Assembly (NCBI GenBank): GCA_037039685.1
Contig: JAWNGF010000008.1
Span: 2,412,968-2,476,967, forward strand
Reading direction: 5' to 3'
DNA from: Ceratobasidium sp. AG-K
Taxonomy: Eukaryota; Basidiomycota; Agaricomycetes; Cantharellales; Ceratobasidiaceae
DNA: 64,000 nt
The translations under genes and the position numbers were made by a program. Shown here in pieces: positions 1 to 11,074 of this stretch (its first letter is position 1; the number at the start of each line of letters is the position of its first letter). The notes beneath the pieces were generated by a model. That model was given only the letters and a program-made list of their open reading frames with translations. It searched no databases and had not been told where the DNA came from.

Positions 1-1106
1 CCTGTAGATGCCCCAGGCCTTCCTTCCAGTGCAGACAACTGGGCCGCACCAGCCACCATCCTGGTAGTGCCACCAGGCCATGAGGCCGCCAGCCCAGTCA
101 TTGGGGTTGGCTCCTGTGGTGTCCAGGTACCCCCAGAACTTGTTTGTGGGTAGTAGGGTTAGCCAGTTACTGAATGAGAAGGCAACTGAGCTTACCACAA
201 GCTTCCTTGATGGAAGGCTGCCATTGTGTGGGGTTTCCCCAACCACCATACCAATACATTCCTTGGACCTTGTCCCAGGAGTTGATCCATTCCTCCATAG
301 GAGGTTGGTTGGCCTCCATGACCCAGTCCCTGGTGTAGGTGGCCCAGGTGTTGTTGAAAGCCCAAGGGGCAAGGTCCTGCAGAGGGGACTCACAGTGAGA
401 GAGCTCCCAGGTGGTAGTGGAGTAGCTGCTGCCCCAAGTGGAAGTGATGGAGGATGCAGAGTAAAAAGACAACTTGTAGGGGTAGTGGCAGTGAGTGCAA
501 TTGTAGACAAGTTGTCTGGGGTATATGCCTTGCAAGTGTGAGTCTTTATAGATTATTGGGTGATTGGGCTTGTTGTGTCTTAGATCTGACATGTTTTGGA
601 TATCACAGGGCAATGTATTGTGTGGTTTACCACATGACAAAGTCTTTAATTCAAGGGATAACTTTGTGTCAAGCCTAAGACCAATTATTCTTCATCACTT
701 GCATGGAAGAAGCATTTCTACTGTAGAGAAGAGTCAGTATGTGGTCCATTCTGCATGGGTACAATCATACCTCCAAATGGAGTTGGATGACATCTTCATA
801 GGCCAACTGGGCAGCATGTGCTGCTGGGGACAAGGATTCAGCAGAAAAGTCAGATGAATCCCATTGGATGGGTGAACACTCAGCCAGGCAGTTGGCAAAC
901 AAAGCAAGCTCTTGGTTGGTGTAGCTATGGTGCAATGCAGTGTGTGACCAAGTAGCCGGGAGTTGGGCCTGCCATTCTTGGATGGACAGGATGTGGTTGG
1001 TTGGAGCTATTTCAGCCAGTGGGGAAGCAGGAGGCTGAGCCTGGACAAAGAAGGAGGGTGCACAGGACTGTGGAAAGAAGTGTAGAGTGCTAAGCAGATG
1101 TAGCAA
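1..1106 (-). pseudogene. 3' accessory reading-frame remnants of gypsy element C, Trp-rich
   Basis: Two broken minus-strand stretches (1106-765 and 640-1) continue the accessory region downstream of element C pol. The 640-1 stretch, followed through to the window edge, is rich in tryptophan and tyrosine (for example WYGGWGNPTQW). I recognise no named domain. Its position after the pol chromodomain matches the place of the third ORF in elements A and B, which is also Trp-rich, but I see no convincing residue-by-residue match to it. The element continues beyond the left edge, so its 3' LTR is not visible. It could alternatively be an unrelated host gene fragment captured next to the element. Confidence 0.45.
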
Positions 1107-2385
1107 AATGAACCAAGTGATCAGACATACTTGGTATCTCAGAAGTATCTCTCAAGCCTTGATGGAAAGTATATTGTCTCTCAACTTCCATAGTGACTGA
1201 CTCAGAAGCAATGGAAAGGGCTACTGAAGGAAGTGATGATAAAGACATAGAGCCTGTAGGGCCAATAACTGGGATTTGTAAGAATTGGATTGATTTGTCT
1301 GAGATGTCCATGTCCCAGCTCAAGTGTTGGGTAGATTGGGAAGGGGAAGTATTGGCTGAGTCAAGCACAATTACCTGTTCAGAAGGTTTGCTTGAGCAAA
1401 GCATCTGATCAGCTAGTTCCATTAATTTGTCCACAGTCTTCATTATGGCAGTGGTGATTCCTGAGGCAGTGATTGGAGTATTGTTGTTGTAGATTGACTG
1501 CAATGGGAGCTCTGGATGATTAAAAGTGCTTGAATAGGTAGGAGGCAAAGAAGCTGCTGATATGGCATTGGGAGATTCCATAGGAGCTGAGTGATCAGAT
1601 ATTGGACATGAAGGCTCAGAGGTGGAACTAGCCCATACAATTGCTTCTAATGCCAAAGCAAGTTGATTAGGAGCTGGAATATCAAGGCCAGGTGGATGAA
1701 TAGGATCACTAAACAAATTGGGAGTGGGGTAGCAAGCAGGTGATAGATCTAGAGGGGCAGAGAATACACAACCAGAAGGGCTCTCTGGGATAACTGGAGG
1801 ATTGATAGGAGCTGCTGCTAATAATGCATTGATGAAGTTGCCAAACTCAGTGGTTCTAGATGCTGCTTGGATGTGGGTGGAAAGGTGGAGAGGCTGACAA
1901 GAATACTTGCACAATCCATTGTTGTCAGGGGTAGCATGATGAAGTTCATACAGATCCACAATGTTCTGGATTGCATTCATCCACCATTGATAACTTTGGA
2001 CAAGGGTGCAAGCTTCTGTGAGCAACTCAAAAGGGTATTGCCAAATGTCCGGAGTAGGATAGATACATTTGTATGGGGGATAGGGTATGGCTTTGTGGGC
2101 CCAACACTCAAAGAGTCTAGATGCTGGTGTTTCTTCTGGAAGAGCTGGGTACCAATCATAGGGAAGTGTAGCATTACCTATCTTGATCCAAGTGGAAATA
2201 AGAGCCTCTTCCATGGCAGCTTTAGAAGTATCTGTAAGCCAAAACCATGTGGTAGATCCTTGAGTGGTGGTGTAGGTATTGCAAGGGCAAGTGAAAGTTT
2301 GTTCTAGAATGCTGGTGCATGTGGGTTGAAAGATTGCCATCCAAAGGAAGTACTGTTCAGGTTGTGAAGGAAGTAGAGGAGACAA
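1090..2385 (-). CDS. 431-aa accessory ORF downstream of element C pol, unknown function
   Basis: An open frame of 431 codons starts at 2385 on the minus strand and lies 3' of the integrase/chromodomain region of element C. A shorter ORF in another frame (2522-2304) runs into it and looks like its N-terminal part after one frameshift near 2,355. The first half is rich in Trp, Tyr, Cys and Pro. The second half is low-complexity, rich in Ser, Pro and Thr. No signal peptide or membrane segment is evident, so an envelope protein is not supported. It may be an element-encoded accessory protein or a captured gene. The frame is long but unconfirmed by any family match, and the neighbouring pol is dead, so expression is doubtful. 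Confidence 0.4.
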   Translation of the reverse strand: MSPLLPSQPEQYFLWMAIFQPTCTSILEQTFTCPCNTYTTTQGSTTWFWLTDTSKAAMEEALISTWIKIGNATLPYDWYPALPEETPASRLFECWAHKAIPYPPYKCIYPTPDIWQYPFELLTEACTLVQSYQWWMNAIQNIVDLYELHHATPDNNGLCKYSCQPLHLSTHIQAASRTTEFGNFINALLAAAPINPPVIPESPSGCVFSAPLDLSPACYPTPNLFSDPIHPPGLDIPAPNQLALALEAIVWASSTSEPSCPISDHSAPMESPNAISAASLPPTYSSTFNHPELPLQSIYNNNTPITASGITTAIMKTVDKLMELADQMLCSSKPSEQVIVLDSANTSPSQSTQHLSWDMDISDKSIQFLQIPVIGPTGSMSLSSLPSVALSIASESVTMEVERQYTFHQGLRDTSEIPSMSDHLVHFATSA

Positions 2386-2689
2386 ATACCTTTGAGAACC
2401 TCATCCTGTGTGAGAGGAACATGGGAGTGGCCCTGGGGTCCTTCAAGTATTGAAAAGATCAAGTTGGCAGCAGCAGAACAAGCTTCAGAAGCCATTTGGG
2501 ATGCTGTAGCAAATGTATGCATGGTAAAGTGGTGATCAGAGAGTGATTAGAGAGCTGTGTGTTGGTGGGAGCCTCTTTAAGACTATCAATGAATGTACTG
2601 TGCAAAGACTGTGCAAAGACTGTGCAAACTGCGCTGGAAGCTGCCAAGGGAATGGTCCATTATGCCTGTGTTACTACCATGTGAAAAGG

Positions 2690-4140
2690 ACAGTTCTTTG
2701 ACCATCTAGGTAGTACTTTGGTTAATGGGATGCATTCTCCATTCAGTGAATACATCTGGAGCATTTTTGAAAAGTTGTACAGTTAGCCATGAGTCATGGT
2801 CAGGAGAGTAGCCTTTCCAGTGTACTGCATATTCCTTAATTCAATGCAGACCATGCTTGACTTTCTTTTCTGCAACAATTTTATTAATTTCATATTCAGG
2901 AACATCTGTGAAGGCTTTCCTGTTTATGTGTTTGGTGGGACATTCTCCAAAGCATTCAGGAGATGGTTCATATCTTTCCAGTTGTGCAATATTAATGACT
3001 GGATGGATTTTATAGTCAGAGGGAAGGCAAAGCCTGTATGCCAATGGTGACACTTGTTCCATGACTTCAAAAGGTCCATCATAGTGCATCTGAAGTTTGC
3101 AACCAAGTCCGTTGATATCTTTGAGCATCTCTAAGCAGTGAGGGTTTATAAGAACCTGATCCCCTACTTCAAAGTGTTCAAACTCTCTTCTCTGGTTGTA
3201 GGCCTTTTGTTGAACAGCCTGTGCAAGCACCAGAGAGTCCTTAGCACGCTGTTGCACTGCTTGCATAGTTTCAGCAAACTCTTCAGAAACTTCACTCTCA
3301 TCTGTAAATTGTTTGAGATAAGAAGTAGTCTGGGTAAGTAGCTGTGCAGTATTGAGTGGCTCAAAACCATGCAAGAGATATGCAGGAGTCTGTTTAGTGG
3401 AAGAGTGGACAGAGGTGTTGTAGGAGTGAGCAAATCGTGGAAGGAGATCGACCCAGTTGTCCATGTCAGGACTAATGAAAGCTCTAAGGGCGATGTCCAA
3501 GATTTGATTCATGATTTCAGTCTGTCCATCAGCTTGGGGGTGATGAGAAGTGGTGAGGGCGTGTTGTATTCCTAAGAGGTGTGTCAAATGTTCCTAGAAT
3601 GTTCCTGTCCATCACGCATCTCTGTCTGAGATTATTTGATGAGGTAAACCATAGTTACACCATATAGAGTCATGGAATAATTTGGCTGTTTCTACCTCAT
3701 TGATGTGAGTGGTACTTGGGAGGCAGTGGGCGTATTTGGTGAGCTTATCCACAATTACTAGGATTGCATTGAAACCATGGCTTGGTGGCAAATCCATAAT
3801 AAAGTTGAGAGTGACTACCTCAAAGGGTTGCTCTGGACTAGGAATGGGGGAGAGATGTCCTTTAGGCCCATGATGTTTTGGTTTTGTCTTTTGGCACATG
3901 TTACAAGTGTGCACATAGGCATCTACACTCTTGGCATGTTTAGGCCAATAGTAGTTGGAGGCAATGTGATTATAAGTGTGATTGCATCTAGAGTGAGCAC
4001 CTTGTGTGAGTAAATCATGGGTCTCCTTAAGGATGTCCAGTTGTAATGATTCTGGGACACAAAGTCAGAGTGTATCTTGATGGTTGACAAAGTATAGCAA
4101 TCCATTGTTGCCTACTTGATACTGAGGATAAGCAGTCTTT
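2690..4140 (-). pseudogene. Element C integrase with C-terminal chromodomain (degenerate)
   Basis: On the minus strand, 3914-3612 encodes the start of an integrase: the second half of the zinc finger (CNMCQ) and a core strand (FIMDLPPSHGFNAILVIVDK) ending at the second catalytic Asp (ISDRD). The frame continues in 3587-2841 with the HHPQADGQTE segment and the C-terminal GPF-like region (DGPFEVMEQV). Just past the stop at 2841, the same frame reads EYAVHWKGYSPDHDSW, a chromodomain core, so C is a chromovirus. In-frame TGA and TAG codons separate the pieces near 3,615, 3,595 and 2,841, and the order is collinear with a normal gypsy pol. It cannot make a functional integrase. Confidence 0.8.
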
Positions 4141-6404
4141 AACAGGTTTGGTTACGCCTTCCAGGTCTCAAGAACTTTGTTAAAGTGCAAATCTGTTTTG
4201 TCGGCCTCAAGGAAGCAATCGACTTTGTCTTGGGAGATGGAGATGAACAGTCCTGAAGTGTCTGTAGTGTGGTATGGGTGAATCGTCTTTGCCAGTAGTA
4301 CTTCTGCTTGAATGTGTTCCTCAGAAAGATGTTCTTCCATGTTAGATACAACATAGTTGGCAACTACTTTTTGGAGTTTGTGTTGGAACTGCTCTCCAAT
4401 CTCATTGTATAGATCCTTGATGGGGTTATCTTCTAGATTGAGAATGAGCGGTGTAGATCCATCAGGCAGAGGACTGTCTTGTTTAGGAGTGCAGAATAAC
4501 ATTCTGGTTAGTGGATCTGTATTTCCATGAACTCTTCCTGCTCTGTGTACCATATGCATGCCAGGATAGGCAGCAAAGACAGTTCCCCAGGTTAGAAGTC
4601 TGCAATTGACATTCTGGAAGGCTTTGCTCCAAATGAAGGCGGTGTGATCCGTGATGGCTGCAAATTGAGCTCCTTCAAGGTAGACCTGGAGCTTGACTAG
4701 TCCTTCCTAGAGTGCTAGTGCTTTGTGTTCTTTGGGGGAAATGTTTCTTTCCACGGACTTAAAGATTCTGGGCCAATAGGCAATAACTTGCTCCATTTGA
4801 ACAGCCGCATTTTCCCAGTTTTTGTTATCCCATATTCCCCCCTTAGTCACGTCATCTATCTGCTTGGAGCCTTCTGCCACCAAGTTTGGGACAGGTTCTC
4901 CTGCCTGGTGGTGTTTCTCATGGTGTGCATATATCCTGGTTCCTTTGAGATCACTGACTTTGACAGGCTGAACTTACTGGAGAATGGCAGAAAGGCCAAA
5001 GTTGCAGGCATCTGTATAGAGACAAAAAGGTTTGTCAATTATGGGGAAAGCCATGACTAGAGCATCAGTGAATGCTTGTTTGGCCAGCTCAAAGGCTTTT
5101 TGTTTTGCAGAGATCCAAGACCACTCCTTGTCTTTTTTGAGAAAGGCAAACAATGGCTGTACAATCCAATTGTAGTGAGGTATGTAGCTTGCAAAGTAAG
5201 TCATTATTCCAAGGAATGTCTGGAGTTTGGACTTGGGGTTTGGAGGTTCAAGTGCCGAAATAGCTTCTACTTTCTCCTCATGGGTGGAAAGACCAAGTTG
5301 TGATACTTCCTGACCTAATAGGAGAAGAGATTCATAGGCTATGTAGCACTTTTTGGGAGATAAAGTGAGACCAGATGCTTCAATGGCTTCCAGTACATGT
5401 CCCAAGTCCCTACAGTGTTTCTTGAAGTCATTACTATAAACAATGATGTCATCTATGTAAACAAGAGCACAGACCCATAGGTATTTGGCCAAGATTTTGT
5501 CCATAACTCTTTGGAAGACTGCAGGTCCATTCTGCCAACCAAATGGGAGTCTGTTGAACTGGAATAGTCCTCTATGACAGCGAAAAGGCAATTTAGGCCT
5601 ATCCTCTTCCTTGATGCTGAGTTGAGGGAAACCAGCCAGAGCATCCAGTGTTGTAAGGAAACAGGATCCTTCCAAGGCATGGAGGACATCTGTTTGGCAA
5701 GGCAAAGTGAACTCATGTGGTACTGCTTGAGCATTCTGATCTCTCAGATCAACACATAAGCATCCCTTGGAAGGCTTGTTGGGATCATCTTGTTGTTTGA
5801 AAACTACAATGACAGGGCAGGCCCATGGGCTCTCACAAGGAGAAATAACTTCTGGTCAAATCCATTCCTCAATTTGTTCATCAATGATTTTTCTTTTTTC
5901 TGGAGAGGCATGGTAAGGAGCCTTGGAGACTTCCTTAGTCTCAGGACAAAGTTTGATCTCAACCTGAGTGTCATGAGTATCAAGGCATCCATCTAGTCCA
6001 AAAGCTGCTTTGTGTTGCAATATAATTGCTTCCAATTCTGTAACTTGTGAAGCAGTGAGCCTATCGGAAAAATGAAGTTCTTGTAATAAGCATTCAGATG
6101 GTATATGGTCAGGGTCCTGAAGTTCACTAGTTTTAGGTCCTCCTTCAACAGGTCTAGATAATTCTTCTTCTGCAACATCTGGTGCTGTTGCTGCAGGTCT
6201 CTTGACTGTAGACTTGTTGTATGTTGAGGTAGGAATACTTTGGGCAACTAGTGACTTCATGAGTATCTTGAGGCATTCAGCATGTTCTAATTCTGCTGCG
6301 CTAAAATTGCGTGGATTTTCTTCAATTCTAGAGAGTTCTTTGAGGAATCTAACGATTCTTCCACCTTGCAGTTTGACTGGTTTAGCAGAGAATTTGCAAT
6401 TCAT
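4140..6404 (-). pseudogene. Element C reverse transcriptase and RNase H (degenerate)
   Basis: Minus-strand frame 6404-5856 covers the pre-RT region. Frame 5705-4974 is RT fingers/palm/thumb with an intact YIDD catalytic box (VYIDDIIVYS), followed by the start of RNase H (LYTDACNFGLSAIL). Further down, near 4,560-4,690, the frame reads ITDHTAF and then the tail MHMVHRAGRVHGNTDPLTR, typical of the RNase H/integrase boundary in Ty3/gypsy pol. The pieces are in the expected order but split by stops and frameshifts, so this is an old, non-functional copy despite the preserved catalytic Asp pair. Family assignment is firm; exact break points were not resolved. Confidence 0.8.
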
Positions 6405-6766
6405 AGCTTGGGGTTATTGGCAGTGATTAGGCTGCTAGAAATAGCGAACACATCCTCAGGCTTGTTGTTAGTTGCTAGGAATGTTTCCACAAGCCATAAT
6501 GTTGGCCTTCTGGGAAACTAGTTTTGACTCGTACTAGCTTAGAGTTCCTGGCAATATAGTCACAGACTGGTATGTGTGCACAGGTACACCATTTGCTTGG
6601 ATCTTCTTTAATGTTTTGGCCTTAGGAGGACGCTGAGAGGAAGTGGGGAGTGTGGTGTGGACAGAAAGACATTTCCTGCATTGTCCAGGCAAGGGTTTAC
6701 GGTTGTTGATTCTGCTCAGATGAAACATCCTGAGTCTCCTAAAATGATTTTGCTACCTTGGTCAAC

Positions 6767-7129
6767 TCATCGTTGTGACAAGTAATTTTGGTCTGCAAAG
6801 TCGTTAACAAGGATAAATGGTGCATTCATCTTAGGGACTATATATGCTTCAACCATCATTTCTACTGGACCTTGCTCAGCATCTATTGTAATAAGGACAT
6901 TTGCATAGTCAGTTATGGTAGAAGTTTTGCTTACTTGGACAAGAGAGATGTTTTGTCCTTTCTGACGTCTTGGTGGAGATTCTAAGGATTTATTAGTGTC
7001 TTCACTCATTAGAATAATATCTGATCCTGAATCTAGGATTATCTTGTTTGCTGTAGACTGCTTGTGGAGGCAAGCTTGGAAAACTGCAGGCTGTGATCCA
7101 AGGAAAGCAGTTCCAGGTGGGCGCAACAT
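6767..7129 (-). pseudogene. Element C aspartic protease region
   Basis: Open minus-strand frame with the retropepsin motif ILDSGSDIILMS, where DSG carries the catalytic aspartate. This is the usual place for protease between nucleocapsid and RT in Ty3/gypsy elements. The frame is separated from RT (6404 downward) by a gap with stop codons. Proteolytic processing of Gag-Pol would be its normal role. Confidence 0.7.
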
Positions 7130-7399
7130 TATTGGTTTAAGTATGACTTTGTCACCAATGTTTGTGTGGAGTTTAAATGAATGCTTAGTTTCCCACCTGC
7201 ATCTCCTAGCAAGATATCATTGTGAGGGAAGTTTAGGTCAAGTGTGGAAGGTGGACGATTGGAGCGTTGCTAGTCTATGTCCTGCAAAAGTCGATGTACT
7301 GCCTTCCAAGTGATCAGGGGGTTCTGGCTCAACCCACAGTGTGTTGCCAGAGTCCTCTGTGTTAGTTGGAAGGCCTAGAGGAAATCCTGGTTGGAATCA

Positions 7400-8585
7400 G
7401 CTGATTCTGATCCTGTAGGAGTGTCTTCAGAGTCATTATCCTCATTGAGCTCTATTAAATCCTCTTCAGAATCTTCAGCTGAGTTGCACAGACTGTCGTA
7501 CTCTTCTTGAGCTGCAAGATCTTCAGGATCTGTTGAAACCATGTGGGAGCAAACAAACTTTTGATTCTTTTTCCTGTACTTGCAGTCTGAATCCCAATGC
7601 TTTCCACTTCCACAATGTATACATGGGCGAGCTCCTTGTTGCTCTGGAGTTGTTCCCTTGGATACTGTGGAATCATCTTGGGGAAATTTGGGAGTGGGGA
7701 GATAATAGCAAGTTCCAACAGGTTTGGAAGAGGATTTGCATTTGGAGAACTTATTGTTGGAGGGTCTGACATAGTGAGATGAAACCTTTCTCCTGGTCAG
7801 ACATTCCAGCCTTGATTCAATCTAGTCAAGTCCCTTGGATGAGCCTTCAGTGTCAGAGCGGACCAAATCATTAGTCTTTTCCAATTCTTTGCCAACAAAT
7901 GGGCTCCAAGTGGTGATAAGAGATGTATCAATGAAGTTACTCCAGTGAGAAGGTGCTCCTTGCATAACCGCAAATGTAAGTTCAGATTTGCCATTGTACT
8001 GTTGGGCAATACACAAAAGTGATTTTGTATTGACTACATACTCCAATGGTTTCTCATGAGGATGTTTATGGTCACAGAATTGGTGTTTCTGTGCTTTGTC
8101 AAATTGAAGAACAATCTATGGTTGATTCACAAATGTTGTGAGGATTGCTTTGTGTAAAGTATCCCAATTGACAGAATTATTGTGCTTCCATGCATAATCA
8201 TGCCTCTTCCACCATTGTTTAGCAACTCCTATGCATCTTAGAGATGCTTGAGTACCAAGTTGTCGAGCTACTTTAGGTCTCACTTCAGCCAGTTCATTGA
8301 GCTCAATGATCCAATCTGCCAGAGCATTGCCATCACCATCCCATTCAGGGATGTTATCCTTTGGTTTCAACTTAGTGTCAAAGTGAGGACCTTGGGTATC
8401 ACAATTGGTTTGTACTTGGTGAACATTAGCTACTGATCAATTTTGTGGGCTGAAACCAAAAGGTCAAAATGGTTCATTGGGAGGTAGTCCTCCTCCTTTG
8501 TTGCCATTAGAACCACCTTCATCTGAAGAGCTGCTACTGCTGTTCCCAGGGTCATTTGTTGGTGCTGGAGGAGCAGAATTAGCAT
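7400..8585 (-). pseudogene. Element C gag, C-terminal half: capsid and zinc knuckle
   Basis: Frame 8370-8116 carries a gag capsid segment (PEWDGDGNALADWIIELNE), continued in 8046-7822. Frame 7772-7455 region includes a CCHC zinc knuckle (CIHCGSGKHWDSDC), the RNA-binding motif of nucleocapsid, followed by an acidic Glu/Asp-rich tail. At 8477-8590 the frame is a Ser/Gly/Pro linker, which is cut by the insertion of element A at 8,590. The upstream part of this gag resumes at 23,040, and joining across one CTGTG copy keeps the frame open. Several stops and frameshifts make it non-functional. Confidence 0.75.
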
Positions 8586-8590
8586 CTGTG
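8586..8590. repeat. Target-site duplication CTGTG, left copy, for element A
   Basis: CTGTG at 8586-8590 directly precedes the LTR start of element A. The same CTGTG occurs at 23035-23039 directly after its 3' LTR. A 5-bp duplication is normal for Ty3/gypsy integration. Confidence 0.9.
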
Positions 8591-9046
8591 TGTCGTGAGC
8601 CAGCTCACTCCATCGGACTCGCCTGTTGTCTCGCCCGCCTGTCTCCCTCTTTGTGTTGTTGTTTCCGTTTCCGTTTGCCGCATTGCCACCTTCTTGTGGT
8701 TATTCTGTTACATTGTGTAACGCGGCTGTGCTTTGTACGAGTCATGTCTGTTCATACAGCATGACTCATATGGACACTCCTGACTGGCTGATATGTATGA
8801 CTCGTGTGGCTGCGTCTTGTATGACTCAGTCACCTTCTGAATATATATAGAGGACCAACAAGCCTGGTAACCCCAGCTTGTTTTGTCTCGTCAAACATCC
8901 CCTTTGAGTGACACTTAGAACCACCCCTACGCTTTAGAGCCTACAGACACTTAAGTGTGTTGCGGTTCAAGAGGTCTCTTAGGTCTTAGTGCCGTCCACT
9001 CTCCATCGCGGCTTGTCTCATAGCCACCAATAAGAAGCTTACAACA
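8591..9046 (+). repeat. 5' LTR of element A
   Basis: 456 bp, starting TGTCGTGAGCC and ending AAGCTTACAACA. It matches the 3' LTR at 22579-23034 with five differences, four of them C/T or G/A at CpG. It contains a TATA box, the inferred transcript start and a short inverted repeat (GTTACATTGTGTAAC). Confidence 0.92.
8842..8886 (+). promoter_or_regulatory. TATA box and inferred transcript start/self-primer in the LTR of element A
   Basis: TATATATAG at 8842-8850 is followed about 33 nt downstream by AGCTTGTTTTGT (8875-8886). This 12-mer is the exact reverse complement of the primer-binding site just inside the LTR (9049-9060). In Tf1/sushi elements the RNA 5' end itself folds back to prime reverse transcription, and the spacing from the TATA box fits this 12-mer being the 5' end of the mRNA. 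The start site is inferred, not shown. Confidence 0.65.
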
Positions 9047-9048
9047 TT

Positions 9049-9060
9049 ACAAAACAAGCT
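9049..9060 (+). other. Self-priming primer-binding site of element A
   Basis: ACAAAACAAGCT starts two bases after the 5' LTR, the standard offset between LTR end and PBS. It is perfectly complementary to 8875-8886 in the LTR. I see no obvious tRNA 3'-end match (no TGG start), which supports self-priming. Confidence 0.7.
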
Positions 9061-9068
9061 TAACAAAC

Positions 9069-11072
9069 ATGTCCATCCAAGAGGATGCGGGATCACGCCT
9101 TGCAACACCATTATCAATCAGAAGAGGACCAAGTAGGGCTTCGAGACCTACAAGTTCCCTCAACAAACAAGATATCGCACAAGCACGGGCTGGAGGACCA
9201 GCAAGGTCCCGTCCACAGAGCCAAGCTTCTATGCCTGGAACATTCAACACTGAGAACATTTCAGCCGTCCAGGAAGAACCGACCCTTGTTACTAGGGAAC
9301 CCGGGGATATTACTGATGACCCCACACTGGTCGCAATCCAAATCCCAATCTCTAATGCAAGCCCAGGGCACTCACACCCACTATGGCCCTTGGGGTCCAG
9401 AAGACAGTTTTTTTCTCCCCAACCTGAAGCTCACGGGGGTGTATCCCTTGTTCCTATTAGACCCCCTCCTACGCCACACATTCCCCATGTTGCCCAAGTC
9501 CCACAGATTGCGGGAACTATCACCAATACCGGTCCAGTACCATTAAGCTCTCAGGCTGTGACACCAGTTAACCCAGCACCGCCATATGTTCCACAAGGAT
9601 ATTCCCGGCAACCAACAGCCACTGAAGGCCAAGATGCCACTAGAGTTCCCAGCTCAAGTTCTAGCTCCAGCAGTAGTACCGTGATTAGCAATCTCGACAA
9701 CCTCAACAATCTTCACCTTGGAAGACACAACACACTTTTAAGGATTATTGATGGAATGAGGATAGTTTTTGATAGAAGACTCAATGGGCTAGATCAAACC
9801 ACCCAGATCTTAGCAAATGACCAACAGATCTTCAACAAGTCTATCAACACCCTACAAGGAACCCTCACAGATATTCTCAATGCCTCAAGAAACAGCAAAC
9901 ATAACACGTTCCTAGTGGGTCAAGACGTAACCAGACTACGAAATGAGGTTGCCAACACACAGGGACTCGTAAACAACGTTCACAAAGAACTCAATACCAC
10001 TAGGCAAGGACAGCTTGAATGGAATGAGGCAGTAACTCAAGGCCTAGAAAACCTACGACAAGAGGGAAACGCTATGGCCACAAAGGTCACAAGAATACAA
10101 GAAACTATCAACAACCTTCGAGAAGAAATGGACAAAGTATCCCTACATGCCGAGAATACGTCCAAGCAATCAAATTCCCCACCACATCCAGAGGTGGAAT
10201 CAACCAGGATCAATGAACTAGAACAAAGACTTCAACGTCTCACCGAGAACCCTCACTCCAGCGGAGGAACACGCCACCCTAAGGTTACACACCCAGATTC
10301 CTTCGATGGGAAGAAAGGGGAAGGCGCCGAAATGTTCATCACTCAAATGGAAAGCTATTTCGTCCGACTAGGCAATCAATATAACTCTCACGAAGAACAA
10401 ATCCGCAAAGCACTTGCCAACTTCAAATTGGAGAACAAGGCAGCCACTCATTGGGCACAAGTACTGCTATGATCACTAAACCAGGGAGAGAATAACAAAA
10501 ACTTAGCCTCATGGGGAAGCTTCAAGACCCACTTCATGGAACAATTCAGCGACCCTAACAAAAAGGCAAAGGCCAAAATCAATATCCGGAAGTGCAGACA
10601 GAACAATTCGGTAGCAAACTATGCTTCTGAATTCCAATATTTATTGGTTGACATCAACTGGGGACAGGAGGCTCTTATCAACCAATTTAAGGAAGGGCTG
10701 AAGCCTGAAGTAAAGGCCGAGCTAGCCTGATTTGAATTAACCCTAATTAACAAAGATGGAACAGAGCGGGAGCTGTCTCTGGACCGGTGGATCTCAATTG
10801 CAATCTCCATCAACCAAAAATTGCAACAGATCAAAACCTCTACCGGGAAGAAGACACCCCAATCATCCACTAGCAGACAAACCTCTACAAAACGGCTACC
10901 CAACAAAATATACAAAGCAAGGATAGCATCAAACCGCTGCCTGAAGTGCAGACAAGAAGGATGTCGCTCATTCAAATGTTCATCCAAGGAATGGATAACA
11001 ACAGAACCTAGCGTTAAAGGAAGAGAGGCGACAATCACAGAAGAATCGGGAAAAGAAGGGGTCTCCCTCTAA
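9069..11072 (+). pseudogene. Element A gag (broken by two TGA stops)
   Basis: Starts with ATG at 9069, nine bases after the PBS, and is collinear with the intact 664-aa gag of element B. The N-terminal part is Pro/Ser-rich with a poly-Ser tract. A long helical region follows, predicted coiled coil, then the capsid domain (AATHWAQVLL) and a C-terminal knuckle remnant in which the His position is changed (CLKCRQEGCRSFKC against CGQEGHRSFKC in B). In-frame TGA codons at 10470-10472 and 10728-10730 replace Arg codons; both read as CGA to TGA when compared with B. The stop at 11070-11072 ends gag. The product would normally form the particle core. Confidence 0.85.
11048..11054 (+). promoter_or_regulatory. 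Candidate -1 frameshift slippery heptamer G GGA AAA, element A
   Basis: In the gag frame the bases read tcG GGA AAA gaa, a canonical X XXY YYZ site, six codons before the gag stop. The pol frame is exactly -1 relative to gag here and stays open through the heptamer into pol. The same heptamer stands at the same place in element B. A downstream stimulatory structure was not examined. Confidence 0.55.
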
Positions 11073-11074
11073 CT

